From Methylobacterium sp. E-005 (lineage in GTDB: Bacteria; Pseudomonadota; Alphaproteobacteria; Rhizobiales; Beijerinckiaceae), in contig NZ_JAKSYG010000240.1 in the NCBI RefSeq assembly GCF_022829725.1, positions 1 to 64,000 on the forward strand: a stretch of 64,000 nucleotides of DNA, written 5' to 3'. Both the position numbers and the translations under genes were made by a program. Position 1 is the first letter of the stretch, and every line of letters starts with the position of its first letter. The notes below the pieces were generated by a model. That model was not told the DNA's origin and made no database searches. It worked only from the letters and a program-made list of their open reading frames with translations. Below, piece by piece: positions 1 to 7,939 of this stretch.

Positions 1-202
1 GCCCGGGCGGCCCGACGAACAGGACGTGGTCCAGCGCCTGGCCGGTCTTGCGGGCGGCCTCGATGAAGATCTGCATGTTGGCCCGGGCCGCCCGCTGGCC
101 GATGAACTCGGCCAGGCTCAGCGGGCGGATCGTCTGATCCACGTCCTCGGTCCGCTTCTCCGGAGTCAGGAGCGCATTCGTCGGCGGTTTCGGCTTGCTC
201 AT
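1..202 (-). CDS. ruvB: Holliday junction branch migration ATPase RuvB, N-terminal part (cut by window edge)
   Basis: RuvB is the hexameric AAA+ motor that, with RuvA, drives branch migration of Holliday junctions in recombinational repair. Only the first 67 residues are present. After a short basic leader they read RPLSLAEFIGQ, then NMQIFIEAARKTG and LDHVLFVGPPG, which is the typical RuvB N-terminus leading into the Walker A loop; the gene runs off the left edge at that loop. The ATG at 202 gives the usual RuvB leader length. Whether ruvA and ruvC lie upstream cannot be judged, because the region just before the start (203-448) holds no ruvA and the next gene is divergent. Confidence 0.92.
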   Translation of the reverse strand, partial: MSKPKPPTNALLTPEKRTEDVDQTIRPLSLAEFIGQRAARANMQIFIEAARKTGQALDHVLFVGPPG

Positions 203-448
203 GAAACTCTAGTTTCCGGACCCGCGCGTCGCAGACCGAGCCCGACCGATCCCCAGGCCGAGACCGCTGCAACGCGCCGGGCGCCGCGTGTGGGCCGGAT
301 CTCCTTAACGGCGATTGGCGGGAAGTCTAAGCGCCGCCATCGGATGCGCGGCCGCACACATCATCCACCGCGCGCGATGAAACCGAAGCGGCGGCCCGCG
401 CATTTCTGCACCGAACCCCCAAGCACGGCCGTAGGGCGCCCCTTTCGC

Positions 449-679
449 ATGACTTTCCGAACGACCGCACTTGGCGCGGCCAGCGCCGCGCTTCTTCTCA
501 TGACCGCGACCGCACAGGCGTCGGGTGAACCCGCAAACACCAAGGTCGCCGATGCCGGCCCGCAGGTGCATGCCGTCGCCGCCGACCGGGACGACGAGGT
601 CAGCTGCAGCCGGGCCCGCCGGCGTCTCTGGATCGAGGGGGAGGGTTGGGTCGTCCGTCGCATTACCACCTGCCGCTGA
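449..679 (+). CDS. small secreted protein with Cys-Arg-rich C-terminus
   Basis: A 76-residue protein of unknown function. Residues 1-24 form a classical signal peptide (MTFRTTALGAA, then a hydrophobic core, then ATAQA with cleavage before SGE). The mature part ends in a basic, tryptophan-containing segment with two cysteines (VSCSRARRRLW and VVRRITTC), which could make one disulfide in the periplasm. The start was chosen because it opens directly into the signal peptide; the frame is open further upstream but that part has no protein character. It is divergent from ruvB. Similar short Cys/Arg proteins occur in Methylobacterium, to my recollection, without assigned function. Confidence 0.65.
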   Translation: MTFRTTALGAASAALLLMTATAQASGEPANTKVADAGPQVHAVAADRDDEVSCSRARRRLWIEGEGWVVRRITTCR

Positions 680-817
680 CCGCGATCCGACCCGCCATCG
701 CGGTCCAGGGCGCCGACGTTACGCAGTCTTCGCGACTGGAGCATCGGAACGGGCTGGGGTCGGGTCGGTTCTCCAGGCTCCTGCGCGCCACGCGCGCCGA
801 CAGATCGGAACCGGCCC

Positions 818-1195
818 ATGGCGATCCGGACAATCCTGCCTCTCCTGGCGCTCGTGGTCGCGGCGCCCGCTTCGGCCCAAGGTTACGGGGCCGCCCTTCC
901 GTATGCGCCGGCCTACGCGGACGGGTATGGCTTCGCCGGGGAATTCGTGCGGGGCGATTATATCGGCGCCCCGCTGACCCGGGTCCCGAGCCCGACGCAG
1001 ATCGTCCCGTCGCCCTGGAGCTACGGCACCTATGGCGTCCCCACGGTCTCAGGCATCGCGCCGGCCCCCGCGGCACGGCCGACGCTCACGGTGATCCGCG
1101 CCGCCGGCCCCAGGGGGCGCCAGCACCTTGGGGCCGTGGCGGAGGAGCGGACGGCCGGCGCGCAGATCATCACGGTTCAGGTTCCCCGTCGCTGA
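818..1195 (+). CDS. secreted hypothetical protein, Tyr/Gly/Pro-rich
   Basis: A 125-residue protein that I do not recognise. It begins with a clear signal peptide (MAIRTILPLLALVVAAPASAQ). The mature part is rich in Gly, Tyr, Ala and Pro (for example YGAALPYAPAYADGYGF), which suggests an extended or disordered periplasmic or surface segment, and ends in the strand-like ITVQVPRR. The 3' end overlaps the convergent gene at 1170-1523 by 26 bp, so the two transcripts collide. No catalytic motif is visible. Confidence 0.6.
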   Translation: MAIRTILPLLALVVAAPASAQGYGAALPYAPAYADGYGFAGEFVRGDYIGAPLTRVPSPTQIVPSPWSYGTYGVPTVSGIAPAPAARPTLTVIRAAGPRGRQHLGAVAEERTAGAQIITVQVPRR

Positions 1196-1523
1196 GCCCG
1201 GCGTACCAATCCGCGTAGGGTGTGGTGCGGACGAGGTGCCGGTTGAGATCCGGCGCCCCGTCGCGCCACCAGACCGGTCCACGCTCCCCCAACCCGACCT
1301 TGGCTGCATCGACCTGAGCGCGGGCGGCCGCGAGGGCCCCGGCGGCACCCGCATCGCCGTCACGCTCGGCCTGCTTGGCCGCTTTCACCGCACGGCGCGC
1401 CGCCATCAGTTCGGCCACCAGATGGGTTCGACGATCCGCCGAGAGATCGGGATCGGCGCAGCGCCAAAGTCGTCCACGGACAATGATATAGCGCCGGTCA
1501 GGGGTACTTATTGACCTACTCAT
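1170..1523 (-). CDS. conserved hypothetical protein of alphaproteobacteria
   Basis: A 117-residue soluble protein with no recognised domain name. It opens with STPDRRYIIVRGRLWRCADP and contains an alanine-rich helical centre followed by GERGPVWWRDGAPDLNRH and RTTPYADWYA. These blocks belong to a short conserved family that I recall in Rhizobiales, without a known role. The ATG at 1523 (MSRSIS) was preferred over the in-frame ATG at 1535, because the family normally begins just before the STPDRRY block. It is divergent from the GGDEF gene at 1597, with a short AT-rich spacer that must hold both promoters. Confidence 0.75.
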   Translation of the reverse strand: MSRSISTPDRRYIIVRGRLWRCADPDLSADRRTHLVAELMAARRAVKAAKQAERDGDAGAAGALAAARAQVDAAKVGLGERGPVWWRDGAPDLNRHLVRTTPYADWYAGLSDGEPEP

Positions 1524-1596
1524 ATTGTTATCCAAACCGTTTGTAGTGAGTTAAGTCTTGCGCGGTAGACTGCGGATATCGTGTCCAGGTCACGCC

Positions 1597-2490
1597 ATGC
1601 AGATCGTCATCGTCGATTCAAGCCGCGTCGTTCTCCAGATTATCGCGTCGCTGATCGAGCCCCGGGGTCACGCCGTGCACGCCTTCACGGATTCGGTGCA
1701 GGCCCTCGCGTTCCTCAGATCGGCACCCGAGGTGCGCGTCCTCATCACCAGTCTCGAGGTCCGGCCGCTGTGCGGGCTCGAGCTGTGCTGGTCGGCCCGC
1801 CTGCTCGCGGAGGAACGGGGGCCGTTGCACGTGATCACGATGTCGTCTGCCCGGAACGTCCGCAGCCTCGCCGAAGCCCTCGATAGCGGCGCCGACGACT
1901 TCATCGAGAAGCCGCCGAGCGCCGAGGAGCTGAACGCGCGGCTGCGCGCCGCCGAGCGCCTGACCACCATGCAGGAGGAACTGATCCGCCTCGCCGAGAC
2001 GGACCCCCTGACCGGTGCCCTCAACCGGCGCGCCTTCTTCAACCGGGCCCGCCTCGCTGCGGAGCAGAATGGTCGAGAGGGCGGCGTCTCGGCGATCCTA
2101 GCCGATATCGACCATTTCAAGCGCATCAATGACCAGTATGGACACGATGTCGGCGACCGCGCGATCACGGCCGTAGCCGATCTGATCGCTCAGGAGGGCA
2201 TTGGCGGTCGGCTCGGGGGCGAGGAATTCGCCCTGGTCCTGCCAGGATGCGGCATTGCCGGCGCGACCGCGCAGGCCGAGCGCCTGCGCGCCGGCGTGCA
2301 GGACCTTCGGATCCGCGCGGGCAACGCCACGGTCTCGATGACGTGCAGCTTCGGCGTCAGCAGCTGGACCAACGGCGACAGCGTCGAAGCGTTGGTCAAG
2401 CGTGCGGATGTCGCCCTCTACGCAGCCAAGACCAGCGGACGAAACCGCGTCGTGGCGTCCTCGCGGGACACAATGCCAGTCGTCGCGTAA
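1597..2490 (+). CDS. diguanylate cyclase with degenerate receiver domain (REC-GGDEF)
   Basis: Predicted to make cyclic di-GMP from GTP. Residues about 1-120 are a receiver fold (MQIVIVDSS start and the switch lysine in FIEKP), but the phosphoacceptor aspartate is replaced by serine (around residue 52, in LITSLEV). Residues about 130-290 are a GGDEF domain with ETDPLTGALNRRAF, LADIDHFKRIND and an intact active-site RLGGEEF. There is no RxxD inhibitory site before GGEEF. The ATG at 1597 starts exactly at the receiver; the frame is open a little further upstream (1558) but adds nothing family-like. The cyclase looks active, but control by aspartyl phosphorylation is unlikely. Divergent from the 1523 gene. 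Confidence 0.9.
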   Translation: MQIVIVDSSRVVLQIIASLIEPRGHAVHAFTDSVQALAFLRSAPEVRVLITSLEVRPLCGLELCWSARLLAEERGPLHVITMSSARNVRSLAEALDSGADDFIEKPPSAEELNARLRAAERLTTMQEELIRLAETDPLTGALNRRAFFNRARLAAEQNGREGGVSAILADIDHFKRINDQYGHDVGDRAITAVADLIAQEGIGGRLGGEEFALVLPGCGIAGATAQAERLRAGVQDLRIRAGNATVSMTCSFGVSSWTNGDSVEALVKRADVALYAAKTSGRNRVVASSRDTMPVVA

Positions 2491-2632
2491 TGAACCAGCC
2501 GCGCTGGCCCATATTGGCACGCCCGCATTAAGCATGACGCGACCATTTCCCGGAATGGGACGCAACCTCAAAGAAATACCCGGATTTGGCGGCTTATATG
2601 CCGATATAAAGCTTAATATTTCCCAATTCGTG

Positions 2633-2651
2633 TTGGAACAGTTCTTGGAAC
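2633..2651 (+). promoter_or_regulatory. TTGGAAC direct repeat, weakly sigma-54-like
   Basis: Two copies of TTGGAAC lie 12 bp apart (2633-2639 and 2645-2651), about 55 bp before the LuxR-type gene at 2706. The layout resembles a -24/-12 sigma-54 promoter, but the essential GC of the -12 element is GG here. It could equally be an operator for a dimeric regulator. The spacing is seen in the sequence; any function is inference. Confidence 0.22.
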
Positions 2652-2705
2652 TAATCCTCCGATCCCAGTCGCCTGTATCGAGCTGGGAGAGCGGAGTGCG
2701 AGGCA

Positions 2706-3392
2706 ATGAGTACCGCCGTTGGCGTCCTGATCTTGGATGAGCCGCAGGACCTGAGCGCGACTGTTCGCGCAACCCTGGAACACATGCCGGAATTCCACAC
2801 GATCGGCGAGGCTGATCTGGAGATGGCCGATGCCGGGTCCGCGGTCGCCCTGGTCTTCCTCGATGAGATCCGGCTCGCCGACGGGATCGCCCGCATTGTC
2901 GGCCTGAAGGAGCGGCAGCCGAACCTGCGCACCCTGGTGGTGTTCGGCGCGCTGACGGCCGACGACCTGCGCGCCCTGCTGGCCGCGGGGGCCGACGCCT
3001 TGGTGGCGCGCTCGAAAGCCCCACGGGACCTCGCAGCGGCGCTGCTCGCCCTGGCAGAGGGCTCAGACTGTCTCGTGCCGCCGGAGCAGCCCCTGGCGCT
3101 GGTGCATGAGCCGGCCGACAGCCTCGGCCTCACGCCGCGGGAGGCGGAGGTTCTGCGCTTTCTCAGCTCGGGCTTCAGCAACAAGGAAGTGGCCCGGCGC
3201 CTCGCGCTCAGCGTGCGTACGGTGGAGACGCATCGGCTCAACCTGCGCCGCAAGACGCAGACCGGCCGGCTCAAGGACCTCGTCTCCCTGGCGCGCCAGC
3301 TCGGGCTGGCCCCGGTGGTGGACACCGCCGATCAGGTCCGACGCAACCCCGACCGGCGCTCGGCGGGTAACGACAGCCAGTCCCGGCACTGA
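2706..3392 (+). CDS. LuxR/NarL-family response regulator
   Basis: A 228-residue transcription factor. Residues 1-115 are receiver-like: an acidic pair in VLILDEP, a candidate phosphoacceptor D53 in VFLDE, and SK near residue 103. The C-terminal part (about 135-200) is a LuxR-type helix-turn-helix: LTPREAEVLRFLSSG, then SNKEVARRLALSVRTVETHR and LRRKTQTGRLKDLV. A GAGG ribosome-binding sequence precedes the ATG. No histidine kinase is adjacent, so the partner is unknown. The preceding 215-bp gap is comparatively AT-rich and contains the TTGGAAC repeat. The receiver is divergent overall, so phosphorylation is plausible but not certain. Confidence 0.88.
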   Translation: MSTAVGVLILDEPQDLSATVRATLEHMPEFHTIGEADLEMADAGSAVALVFLDEIRLADGIARIVGLKERQPNLRTLVVFGALTADDLRALLAAGADALVARSKAPRDLAAALLALAEGSDCLVPPEQPLALVHEPADSLGLTPREAEVLRFLSSGFSNKEVARRLALSVRTVETHRLNLRRKTQTGRLKDLVSLARQLGLAPVVDTADQVRRNPDRRSAGNDSQSRH

Positions 3393-3429
3393 TCGGGATG
3401 TGGTGAGGTCGCGCGGCCACGGTGGCGCC

Positions 3430-4644
3430 TCAGGCGGCACCGGCCCGCGCGTCGGCCCCGGCGCGCGACGGGCGTTGCGTCTTCGTGGCCGATGGCTTGC
3501 GACGCACCGTCCCCGGCGAACCCAGCTTGGCGGCCGGCTTGACCCGCTTGCCGCTCCGGGCCGCGCTTTCGCTGGCCGACAGCCGCGCCTGGAGCAGTGC
3601 CAGCACCGCGGCCTCCTCGGAGCGGAGGCTGGAGAGATCCTCGCTCAGCTCGGATTCCACGACGTCCTTCACGTGCAGGAGCAGCCCTCCCTCCATGTAG
3701 CTGTCGAGGATCTGCGGATGGATGTAGCACTTGCGGCAGATCGTCGGCGTGTTGCCCAGACGCCCTGCGACGCTCTCGATCGCGGCCCGGACGTTGCGCT
3801 TGGCGGCCGCGTCGCTGTCGAAGCTCTCGAACTCCCGCAGGGCCAGCGCGGCCAGCACCGTGCCGGCCCAGGTGCGGAAGTCCTTGGCGGTGAAATCCTC
3901 GCCCGTGACCTCGCGCAGATACGCGTTCACGTCCGAGGAGGTGACGTCGCGCTGCGTGCCGTCCGCGTCGATGTACTGGAACAGCTCCTGCCCGGGCAGG
4001 TCCTGGCAGGCCTTCACGATCCGGGCGACGCGCCGGTCCTTCAGGGAGACGTCCCAGATCTTGCCGCTCTTGCCCTTGAAGCGGAACGACAGGGCCGAGC
4101 CCTCGATCCGGACATGGGGGTCGCGCAGGGTGGTGAGCCCGTAGCTCTTGTTGGTGCGCGCGTAATCATCGTTGCCGACGCGGATCAACGTCGTCTCGAG
4201 CAGGTGGACGACGGTGGCGAGCACCTTGTCGCGGGAGAGACCCGGCCGTCTCATGTCGGCACCGACCCGCTGGCGGAGAGCCGGCAGGGCGTTGGCGAAG
4301 GCCATGATCCGCGAGAACTTGTCGGCCTCCCGGGCCTGCCGGAAATCCGGATGATAGCGGTACTGCTTGCGCCCCTTGGCGTCCCGGCCGGTCGCCTGGA
4401 TATGGCCGTTGCGCCGGGGGCAGATCCAGACATCCGTGTAGGCCGGGGGGATGGCGAGCGATTTGATGCGGGTCAGCACCGCCTTGTCGCGCACCGGGGC
4501 GCCCCGGGCATCGAGATAGCGGAAGCCTGTGCCGCTGCGCTTGCGGGTCAGGCCCGGCCGGCGGTCATCGACGTAGGTCAGCCCGGCCTCCTCGGCCGCT
4601 TCGCGCAGGTTCCTGCCGCCCTCTTCCGTCTCGACAGCCGCCAT
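3430..4644 (-). CDS. DNA topoisomerase IB (poxvirus type)
   Basis: Relaxes supercoils by transient single-strand cleavage through a tyrosine-DNA bond. The 404-residue protein has the family blocks in order: LTYVDDRRPGLTRKR and GTGFRYLDARG near the N-terminus, IPPAYTDVWICP, KQYRYHPDFR, TNKSYGLTTLRDPHV (residues about 175-190, containing the catalytic Arg/Lys region), KDFRTWAGT, and CRKCYIHP with the nucleophilic Tyr at about residue 307. The C-terminus is a basic Ala/Lys/Arg tail. The start at 4644 is set by a GGGAGGAA ribosome-binding sequence just ahead of it; an in-frame ATG at 4662 overlaps that sequence. Convergent with the LuxR gene. Bacterial members are common in soil alphaproteobacteria and have been linked to stress and radiation tolerance only by inference. 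Confidence 0.95.
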   Translation of the reverse strand: MAAVETEEGGRNLREAAEEAGLTYVDDRRPGLTRKRSGTGFRYLDARGAPVRDKAVLTRIKSLAIPPAYTDVWICPRRNGHIQATGRDAKGRKQYRYHPDFRQAREADKFSRIMAFANALPALRQRVGADMRRPGLSRDKVLATVVHLLETTLIRVGNDDYARTNKSYGLTTLRDPHVRIEGSALSFRFKGKSGKIWDVSLKDRRVARIVKACQDLPGQELFQYIDADGTQRDVTSSDVNAYLREVTGEDFTAKDFRTWAGTVLAALALREFESFDSDAAAKRNVRAAIESVAGRLGNTPTICRKCYIHPQILDSYMEGGLLLHVKDVVESELSEDLSSLRSEEAAVLALLQARLSASESAARSGKRVKPAAKLGSPGTVRRKPSATKTQRPSRAGADARAGAA

Positions 4645-4790
4645 CGCCCATTCCTCCCGCATACGCCGCCGGATGCCCGCCCGGCGAGAAGGCTCTGGTC
4701 AACCGGTCGCGCGCGCGCGCTGTTCCGAGCCCTGATCGGGCCTGCGCATCCGCCGCAGGCCCACCGGCCGCGGCGTGCTAGAGGGTTGTG

Positions 4791-5966
4791 ATGGATTCTG
4801 ACGCCCCCCCCGGGAACACCTCCGCAACCTTGCCCGCCCCGATGCGCCACCTCGCCTTCGTGGTGACCGAGGATTGGTTCTTCGCCTCGCATTTCCTGCC
4901 GATGGCCCGGGCCGCCATCGCGATGGGGCTATCGGTCTCGGTCGTCACGCGGGTGCGCGCGCATCGCGCCGCCATCGAGGCGACCGGCGCCCGGGTCGTG
5001 CCCCTGGAGGCAGAGCGGTCGAGCCTCAACCCCATGGCGGCGGGCTACGCGGCCGGGCAGCTCGCCGGGAGCCTGAAGGCGCTCCGGGCCGATATCGTCC
5101 ACTGCATCGCGCTGCGCGGGATCCTGATCGGCGGCACGGCCGCCGCGATGGCGGGCATCCCGGCGCGGGTCTACGCCCTGACCGGGCTCGGCCTCGTGGG
5201 GGCCCGCAGCGACCGCCTTGGATACGCGGCGCGGCTCGCCCTGCGCACGCTGATCCGTGGCCCGCTCGCCTCTTCGCGCACCCGCTTCCTGTTCGAGAAC
5301 CCCGACGACGCCCGGGCGCTGGGCCTCGATCCGCTGGACCAGTCGGTCACCGTCATCGGCGGCGCCGGAGTCGACCCGGCCGCCTACGGGCCGCAGCCGC
5401 TGCCCCCGATGCCGCCCCTGCAGGTGGCCGTGGTCGCGCGCATGCTGTGGTCGAAGGGGATCGACGTCGCCGTGGAGGCCGTTCGCCTCGCCCGCGCGCA
5501 GGGGGCCCCGGTCGCGCTGGACCTCTACGGCGCGCCGGACCCGTCGAACCGGCGCGCGATCACCGAGGCGACGCTGCGAGACTGGAGCCGCGACGGCGTC
5601 GCGTGGCACGGGCCCACCACCGATGTGGCCGCTATCTGGGCATCACACCACGTCGCCTGCCTGCCGTCCCGGGGCGGGGAGGGGCTGCCGCGCACGCTGC
5701 TGGAGGCCGCCGCCTGCGGCCGGGCGCTGGTCGCCTCGGACGTCCCGGGTTGCCGCAGCCTCGTGCGCGACGGCGTCGAGGGCCTGCTCGTGCCAGCCGA
5801 TGACGCGCCGGCTCTGGCCCAGGCCTTGGTTCGGCTGAGCCGCGATCCGGCGCTCGTGGCCGGTCTCGGTACGGCGGCGCGGGCGCGGATTGAAGCCGGG
5901 GGCTTCACCGAGGTCGCGGTGACCGAGGCCGTCTGCGCCCTCTGGCGCGACCTGCTGGAGGGTTGA
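4791..5966 (+). CDS. glycosyltransferase family 4 (GT-B)
   Basis: Transfers a sugar from a nucleotide-sugar donor to an unknown acceptor, probably in surface polysaccharide or lipid glycosylation. Family features: N-terminal HLAFVVTEDWFFASHFLP with DIVHCIALRG (acceptor half), VVARMLWSKGIDVAVEA opening the C-terminal Rossmann half, and the EX7E motif in GGEGLPRTLLEAAACGRALVASDVPGC. The sequence resembles WcaA/PglA-like transferases, but donor and product cannot be told. A GAGGG sequence precedes the ATG at 4791; a GTG sits directly before it and an alternative Met opens at MRHLAFVV (4842). It is followed two bases later by the methyltransferase gene, suggesting cotranscription. Confidence 0.9.
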   Translation: MDSDAPPGNTSATLPAPMRHLAFVVTEDWFFASHFLPMARAAIAMGLSVSVVTRVRAHRAAIEATGARVVPLEAERSSLNPMAAGYAAGQLAGSLKALRADIVHCIALRGILIGGTAAAMAGIPARVYALTGLGLVGARSDRLGYAARLALRTLIRGPLASSRTRFLFENPDDARALGLDPLDQSVTVIGGAGVDPAAYGPQPLPPMPPLQVAVVARMLWSKGIDVAVEAVRLARAQGAPVALDLYGAPDPSNRRAITEATLRDWSRDGVAWHGPTTDVAAIWASHHVACLPSRGGEGLPRTLLEAAACGRALVASDVPGCRSLVRDGVEGLLVPADDAPALAQALVRLSRDPALVAGLGTAARARIEAGGFTEVAVTEAVCALWRDLLEG

Positions 5967-5968
5967 GG

Positions 5969-6628
5969 ATGCGCCCGCCCGACGATCCGGAAGGCTTCAT
6001 CCGCGCCAACACGCGCCTGCTGCCGGTGCCGCACGCCCCGGAGATCCGGCTCCACGTCGCCGACGAGGCGACCGCCCTGTGGGAGAAGACCGAGGAGGAG
6101 CTGGGGGCGATCGGCCTTCCGCCGCCGTTCTGGGCCTTCGCCTGGGCGGGCGGTCAGGCGCTCGCGCGCTACATCCTCGACAATCCGGCGCTCGTGACCG
6201 GCGCCAGGATCATCGACTTCGCGTCGGGGTCCGGCCTCGTGGCGATCGCCGCGGCGCGGGCCGGCGCCCGGACCGTGACCGCCAGCGACCTCGACCCCTT
6301 CGCCATGGCGGCGATCCGCCTGAACGCTGCCGCCAACGACGTGGCAGGCGTGATCGAGCCGACCTCCGACAATCTCCTCGGGACGGAGCCCGCGGTCGAC
6401 ATCGTCCTGGCGGCCGACGTCTTCTATGAGCGCGACCTCGCCGAGGCGGTGACGGCGTGGCTGTGCAGGCTGCAGGCCCGTGGCGTTCAGATCCTGATCG
6501 GCGATCCGGGCCGGACCTACCTGCCGCGCGAACGGCTCGAGTGCCTGGCGAGCTATTCGGTTCCGGTCTCGCGATCCCTGGAAGATGCCGAGATCAAGCG
6601 CAGCCACGTTTGGCGGTTGCGGCCATGA
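5969..6628 (+). CDS. class I SAM-dependent methyltransferase (ETFB-lysine/Nnt1-like)
   Basis: A 219-residue methyltransferase. The SAM-binding motif I is IIDFASGSGLVAIAAA (about 82-98), followed by the acidic TASDLDPFA, and the later ADVFYERD and IGDPGRTYLPRERL blocks. The pattern PPPFWAFAWAGGQALARYI before motif I and GDPGR after it match the family of electron-transfer-flavoprotein beta-subunit lysine methyltransferases, a protein-lysine methylase; the bacterial substrate is not proven. ATG at 5969 follows the glycosyltransferase stop by two bases, with its GGAGGG sequence inside that gene; a TTG two codons upstream is less likely. Confidence 0.85.
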   Translation: MRPPDDPEGFIRANTRLLPVPHAPEIRLHVADEATALWEKTEEELGAIGLPPPFWAFAWAGGQALARYILDNPALVTGARIIDFASGSGLVAIAAARAGARTVTASDLDPFAMAAIRLNAAANDVAGVIEPTSDNLLGTEPAVDIVLAADVFYERDLAEAVTAWLCRLQARGVQILIGDPGRTYLPRERLECLASYSVPVSRSLEDAEIKRSHVWRLRP

Positions 6629-6658
6629 GCATCGCCACGAGCATCGCCACGAGCATCC
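6627..6658 (+). repeat. 12-bp tandem repeat, 2.7 copies
   Basis: The unit GAGCATCGCCAC occurs at 6627-6638 and 6639-6650, with a third partial copy to 6658. It begins inside the stop codon of the methyltransferase gene. The copies are identical, which indicates recent slippage. No function seen. Confidence 0.7.
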
Positions 6659-6815
6659 ATCCCGATCGATTCACCCAATCGCGACCTGCGGGCGCGTCGA
6701 GGGTTCTTCCGGGACCGAAATGCGCTACCCTCGATCGGGCCGACGCGGCGTGTCGGGCAGGCGCCAGATCGTTTGACGACCCGAACCCGGGCGTCCCGCC
6801 GCGAAAGGTGATCCG

Positions 6816-7406
6816 ATGAATAAGCCGTTGAGCGCCATGCCGCATCCCGCCCGCGTCGTTGCCTTCTCGGGAAGCGCCAAGCGCCCGTCCCGAACCCGCA
6901 TCCTGGTCGAGGCGCTCGGGGCCGAACTCGGCCGCCTGCGCCGGATCGACCTGACGGTCTACGACCTGATCGATGCCGGACCGGGCCTCGGTGCGACGCA
7001 GCGCGACGAGCTCTCCGCGCCAGCCGCCCGGCTGATCGAAGCGATCGAGGGCGCGGACGCACTGATCGTCGGAACGCCTGTCTATCAAGGGGGTTACGCC
7101 GGTTTGTTCAAGCACGTGTTCGACTTCGTGGATCCCGCCCGCATGGCCGGGATGCCGGTGGCGATCACCGCCACGGGGGGCGGATTGCGCCACGCCCTGG
7201 TGGTCGAGCACAGCCTGCGGCCCCTGTTCGGCTTCTTCGCCGCGCACGTGGCGCCGACCTCGGTCTATGCGGGCTCCGACGACATGGCCGACGGCCAGAT
7301 CCTGGACCCGACGGTCGCGGCCCGGGTCGGCTCGGCGGCGGCGGAACTCGCAGCCCTGATCGACGTGGCGCGGCCGGTGGATGTGGCCGTCCTGAACGCG
7401 CGGTAA
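6816..7406 (+). CDS. NAD(P)H-dependent FMN reductase (SsuE/MsuE-like)
   Basis: A flavodoxin-fold reductase that supplies reduced FMN to a two-component monooxygenase. The phosphate-binding loop is VVAFSGSAKRPSRTR near the N-terminus, and the family block ADALIVGTPVYQGGYAGLFKHVFDFV (about 88-110) is characteristic of SsuE and MsuE, which serve alkanesulfonate or methanesulfonate monooxygenases. ATAT GGG LRHALVVEHSLRPLFGFF-like C-terminal helix is also typical. No monooxygenase or sulfonate transporter gene is adjacent, so the pathway is inferred from the family only. The ATG is preceded by GAAAGGTG. Confidence 0.85.
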   Translation: MNKPLSAMPHPARVVAFSGSAKRPSRTRILVEALGAELGRLRRIDLTVYDLIDAGPGLGATQRDELSAPAARLIEAIEGADALIVGTPVYQGGYAGLFKHVFDFVDPARMAGMPVAITATGGGLRHALVVEHSLRPLFGFFAAHVAPTSVYAGSDDMADGQILDPTVAARVGSAAAELAALIDVARPVDVAVLNAR

Positions 7407-7677
7407 GGCGCTCTGGAACCGGGGCACGGTGGTCAGGTTTCGAGGCACACGCTGAACCCGCCTCTCGCTCCCCCCTCCGCGGGCTACGACGCTCCGCATC
7501 GGGATCGGACGCCGCGGAACCGCGGCAGAGCGCGACGCTCCCCCTCTCTCGAGCGGGGGGTCGGGGTGAGGGACGAGAACTTTCCGTATGGGGCACGCCA
7601 GCGACGCACCGGTCAGGTGCGGCTCGCTCGAAGGGAATCCGCTCTCTCACCCGGCTTTCTGCGAAGGCAGGCCTCTC

Positions 7678-7693
7678 CCCCGCGGGAGCGGGG
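7678..7693. repeat. REP-like GC-rich palindrome
   Basis: CCCCGC and GCGGGG form a perfect 6-bp stem around a GGGA loop. It lies in the gap between the FMN reductase and cytochrome b561 genes. Similar C/G-rich hairpins recur at about 7540-7560, 16131-16148 and 37046-37063, all between genes, which suggests a repeat family rather than single terminators. Confidence 0.45.
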
Positions 7694-7853
7694 ACCCGCG
7701 CTCGATCCTGAACCAGCATGTCCCGACCTGTTGCGTGAACCCAAGAACCCGCAGCGGAGGGAGGAATGCGGATGCAACCATGCCCATGCTCGGCCCCGAA
7801 CCTGTGCGTTCGTGGGTTGCTGATCCGCATCGCCGCCCTGCCGCGGACTCGAA

Positions 7854-7871
7854 ATCGCTTTCGGAAGCGAT
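7854..7871. repeat. hairpin with TCGG loop
   Basis: ATCGCTT and AAGCGAT pair perfectly around TCGG, 69 bp before the cytochrome b561 start. There is no T-run, so it is not an obvious intrinsic terminator. It could be an RNA stability hairpin or a protein site. Confidence 0.4.
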
Positions 7872-7939
7872 GCTGTAGCGCACTCCCCGGGATCGCAGCC
7901 GGCCCTAGGTCCTGACGGGACCACGCACACGGGCGAGGG

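Larger units (their letters stand above)
7407..7939. other. 533-bp intergenic region with GC-rich hairpins, no gene seen
   Basis: No reading frame here has protein character. The region contains several inverted repeats: two adjacent CCGCGG palindromes near 7512-7527, C5/G5 arms at about 7540-7560, a perfect 6-bp stem at 7678-7693 and a perfect 7-bp stem at 7854-7871. This is the make-up expected of intergenic palindromic repeats between two unrelated transcription units. Confidence 0.6.

Noticed and set aside
2706..3392. LuxR-type regulator with a dead receiver
   Set aside because: A candidate phosphoacceptor (D53), an acidic pair and a lysine are present, so loss of phosphorylation is not supported, unlike in the GGDEF protein next to it.
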